A stretch of DNA of 64,000 nucleotides, from NCBI RefSeq assembly GCF_022693705.1, contig NZ_CP094288.1:1630526-1694525 (forward strand). Direction: 5' to 3'. Positions within the stretch are counted from its first letter, which is position 1; the number at the start of each line of letters is the position of its first letter. Origin of the DNA: Infirmifilum sp. NZ (GTDB taxonomy: Archaea > Thermoproteota > Thermoprotei > Thermofilales > Thermofilaceae). Of this stretch, positions 62,368 to 64,000 are shown in pieces. Below the pieces are notes generated by a model. That model was not told the DNA's origin. It worked only from the letters and a program-made list of their open reading frames with translations, and did not search any database. The position numbers were made by a program, and so were the translations under genes.

Positions 62368-62568
62368 ATGAAGAGAATTATTCACGTAAGGATTTACAAG
62401 GGAGAAAAGTATTACGTTGCAGAGTGCATTGATCTTCCAGTTGTGAGCCAGGGTAAGACTCTAGACGAAGCAGTAGAAAACATAAGAGAAGCTATACATC
62501 TTCATCTTGAAGGAGAAGATTTAAGCGAATGGGATATTCACCCAGACCTTTCTATCCTAGAAGCATAG
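62368..62568 (+). CDS. hicB: HicB-family antitoxin
   Basis: 66 aa: KYYVAECIDLPVVSQGKTLDEAVENIREAIHLHLE is the partial RNase-H-like HicB fold with its C-D-L-P and G-x-T-x-x-E-A-x-x-N-I-x-E-A blocks. The short form without a C-terminal DNA-binding domain. Followed after 12 nt by hicA, which is frameshifted. Strongly AT-rich relative to the window, consistent with recent acquisition. Confidence 0.82.
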   Translation: MKRIIHVRIYKGEKYYVAECIDLPVVSQGKTLDEAVENIREAIHLHLEGEDLSEWDIHPDLSILEA

Positions 62569-62580
62569 AAGTCCCCTCCT

Positions 62581-62824
62581 ATGCCGAAGCTTAAAAGCAT
62601 TAAGTGGGAGAGACCTAGTTAAAATATTCTACAGACTCGGATTTACGGTAGCTTCTCAGAAGGGAAGCCACGTTAAACTAAAAAGAATTCTACCAGATGG
62701 AACAAAGCAAATCCTAACTATTCCTCTACACGAAGAATTAGACAAGGGGACTCTGAAAGCTATCTATAGACAAGCCTTGAGATATATTCCAGAAGAGGAA
62801 TTAAAAGCATATTTTTATGAGTGA
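62581..62824 (+). pseudogene. hicA: HicA mRNA interferase, frameshifted
   Basis: ATG 62581 starts MPKLKSI, then the frame hits a stop after 13 codons. Shifting one base near 62602-62604 (an extra A in ttaagt) gives GRDLVKIFYRLGFTVASQKG, then SHVKL...LTIPLHEELDKGTLKAIYRQA, ending at TGA 62822-62824. That is a complete HicA with its catalytic histidine in GSHVKL. Without the extra A the protein would begin MPKLKSISGRDLV, the family norm. The toxin is therefore probably inactive while hicB is intact. Not annotated by simple ORF calling because no start lies in the second frame. Confidence 0.72.
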
Positions 62825-62927
62825 GTATTCTGCACTTCCGATAGAAGAGAAGTTTTTGAAAAACTTTAGGTGGGGTAGAGCTGAAATAAGTGGAGAAGTT
62901 TCGAGAACTTTAGAGTTTTCTAACTAA
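62817..62927 (+). CDS. Short ORF of 36 aa after hicA
   Basis: ATG 62817 overlaps the hicA stop (ATGAGTGA) and runs to TAA 62927, giving a 36-aa peptide beginning MSEYSALPIEEKF. No family recognised. The overlap geometry is like a coupled third gene, but it may be a remnant or chance frame. Confidence 0.25.
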   Translation: MSEYSALPIEEKFLKNFRWGRAEISGEVSRTLEFSN

Positions 62928-63026
62928 TTAGCTAATAAGATTAAGAAAAATAGCAAGGGATAGAAGGCTTTTATGGCACAATAAAAACCGTCCAGTGGCA
63001 ATTGGGTAAAAATCATTCAAGTGTGT

Positions 63027-63090
63027 AACAGGGGCTTAGGAGGGCGGACAATGTTCTCCTAATCCACTAAAGACTACGTTATTCTAACCA
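63027..63090 (+). pseudogene. Fragment of FGGY kinase gene
   Basis: The stretch around agggcggacaatgttctcct (63040-63059) and aaagactacgttattcta (63069-63086) closely matches 61187-61230 inside the intact kinase, coding RADKVLLSAKDYVIL. In the copy, substitutions and stops destroy the frame. It shows a local duplication or rearrangement that has decayed. The surrounding 62928-63198 holds nothing else I can support. Confidence 0.55.
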
Positions 63091-63198
63091 CGCACGGCAC
63101 ACTCCCCCCTCAGGGCCTTCATTCTGCGGCTTCCTTGGGGTGGTCGTGGGCTCCATGTCTTCGCCCCCCTCACCGGGCTGTTTGCCAGTAGCAGCTCG

Positions 63199-63672
63199 GG
63201 GACGCAGCTCCTACTAATCACCTCTATGGCGCGCGGCGACTCAGAGGGAGCGTTGTTCTACGAGAGAGTCCTGGACTACGTGGCCGGCGACGAAAACATT
63301 CACATACTCACAGACCAGCAGGGCGTCCACGATCTAGAGGTTAACGCGCTGCAACGCGTAACCACCGTTGGCCTCCACACGGCGGTCAGGGAGGGCTTCG
63401 GGCTCGCGGTAACAGAGTTCCTTTGGAAGAGCGTGCCGGTGGTTGCTAGGCCCGTGGGAGGGGTTAAGCTGCAGGTGATAGACGGGCAGACTGGGCTCAC
63501 GGGCTGGAGCGTGCCCGAGCTGGCCGAAAAGGCGGCCAGGCTCCTGAGCGAGCCCGACGCGAGGACAAGGCTCGGGGAAGCGGGCAGAGAGCACGTGCTC
63601 GAGAACTTCGTCATCACCCGGCACGTGCAAAGGTACTTGGCCTTCTTCTCCAGCCTTCTATGCGGTCATTAG
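63199..63672 (+). pseudogene. C-terminal fragment of TreT-like trehalose synthase glycosyltransferase
   Basis: From about 63202 the frame reads TQLLLITSMARGD, then a stretch with NIHILTDQQGVHDLEVNALQR, REGFGLAVTEFLWKSVPVVARPVGGVKLQVIDG and GREHVLENFVITRHVQRYL. This matches the C-terminal GT-B half of archaeal trehalose glycosyltransferring synthase (TreT, about 410 aa). The EGFGL-TE nucleotide-sugar motif is intact, but the N-terminal 250 residues are missing. An ATG at 63226 lies within the homologous region and is not a real start. Confidence 0.65.
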
Positions 63673-63735
63673 CATATGCGCATACCTATCGATATTTTTA
63701 CAGGGAAATATCGAGAGCTGTACATAAAGTTTTAT

Positions 63736-63765
63736 ATACGTTTTGATACGTGTTTAATAACGTAT
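63736..63765. promoter_or_regulatory. ATACGT repeat operator and TATA region of molybdoenzyme gene
   Basis: ATACGTT (63736-63742) and AACGTAT (63759-63765) are exact inverted repeats, with a third ATACGT at 63746-63751 between them. tttatata at 63731-63738 is a TATA box about 29 nt before ATG 63764. Repeats cover the stretch from TATA box to start codon, so binding would block transcription initiation. Confidence 0.5.
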
Positions 63766-64000
63766 GACCGAGATCACAAGGAGGGACGCCATCAAGCTCG
63801 GAGCCTTCCTCGCCGCGGCCACGGCTGTTAAGTGGCCCGTAAGCCTCGTCGTGAAGCCCCCAAGCCAGCCCCAGAGCCTCGCGGCCGAGGAGAAAGCCCC
63901 CGTGTCTTGCAACATGTGCGCCGCCGGCTGCGGGCTGTACTTCGTCAAGAGGAACGGCACCATGTACTTTGAGCCCAACCTTGAGCACCCACAGCCGGGC
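63764..64000 (+). CDS. Molybdopterin oxidoreductase catalytic subunit, 3' partial
   Basis: First 79 residues only. A twin-arginine signal TRRDAIKLGAFLAAATAV (5-22) indicates folded export through Tat. Then CNMCAAGCGLYF (C49, C52, C56) supplies ligands of the N-terminal [4Fe-4S] cluster of complex iron-sulfur molybdoenzymes such as polysulfide, thiosulfate, tetrathionate or arsenate reductases. Which one cannot be told from this part. Cut by the right edge. Confidence 0.78.
   Translation, partial: MTEITRRDAIKLGAFLAAATAVKWPVSLVVKPPSQPQSLAAEEKAPVSCNMCAAGCGLYFVKRNGTMYFEPNLEHPQPG

Noticed and set aside
1-64000. CRISPR arrays, rRNA or complete tRNA genes
   Set aside because: Reading both strands I found no regularly spaced repeats, no rRNA-like conserved segments and no complete tRNA cloverleaf. 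A tool such as tRNAscan-SE could still find an intron-containing tRNA.

Overview
The window looks like chromosomal DNA of a hyperthermophilic crenarchaeon, most likely a Thermofilum relative. Reasons seen in the sequence: archaeal TATA boxes that repeatedly sit about 26 nt before a start codon (leaderless genes), many GTG and TTG starts, tightly packed genes, Sulfolobus-type GH1 and GH36 glycosidases, solo TnpB genes, and sugar phosphotransferase (PTS) EII components, which from general knowledge are known among crenarchaea chiefly in Thermofilum. The genus is an inference.

Layout. 1-1.3 kb: a PTS galactitol-type EIIC cut by the left edge. 1.4-6.5 kb: an ECF transporter (S, T, fused A-A') flanked by two phosphoribosyltransferase-fold proteins, suggesting nucleobase uptake and salvage. 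6.6-8 kb: an archaeal propeller-like protein. 8-20.6 kb: a galactoside region with an MFS permease, GH1 beta-galactosidase, membrane-anchored winged-helix regulator, galT, galK and GH36 alpha-galactosidase, plus a large ATPase, a phosphoesterase and a sequon-rich secreted protein. 20.6-24.8 kb: glycerol catabolism, where glpK and glpA are followed by SdhB-, SdhC- and SdhD-like genes instead of glpB/glpC. 24.8-30 kb: a disturbed island with two TnpB-type genes, one frameshifted and followed by a chain of hairpins, a truncated SDR and a ribbon-helix-helix remnant.

30-39 kb: a LysO-like exporter, an MFS permease, a ClC channel with CBS domains, a three-gene ABC exporter, a flavin reductase-like protein, a nitrilase-family protein and a HAD phosphatase. 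39-42.9 kb: a PTS locus with EIIC, EIIA, EIIB, a phosphotriesterase-family (probable lactonase) gene and a creatininase-family gene. EI and HPr are not in the window. 43-46.3 kb: a MalK-type ATPase and an unusually large transaldolase-like protein. 46.3-51 kb: pyrG, pyrD and pyrC with an inserted nucleotidyltransferase pair. 51-52.3 kb: a fused HEPN-MNT protein and a frameshifted aspartic protease.

52.4-62.2 kb: a sugar or sugar-acid catabolic locus with two aldolases, a 2-hydroxyacid dehydrogenase, two FGGY kinases, a Bat-type HTH regulator and an ABC importer lacking its own ATPase. Every transcription unit there has a copy of the same 14-bp CCTAAC-NN-GTTTGG-like element at its promoter. 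62.3-63.7 kb: AT-rich debris containing hicB, a frameshifted hicA, a fragment of the neighbouring FGGY kinase and the C-terminal part of a TreT-like glycosyltransferase. The right edge cuts a Tat-type molybdopterin oxidoreductase preceded by an ATACGT repeat operator candidate.

The overall picture is a heterotroph that imports sugars by PTS, ABC and MFS routes, burns glycerol through a quinone-linked dehydrogenase, and makes and salvages pyrimidines. All identifications are by reading motifs; no database search was run.
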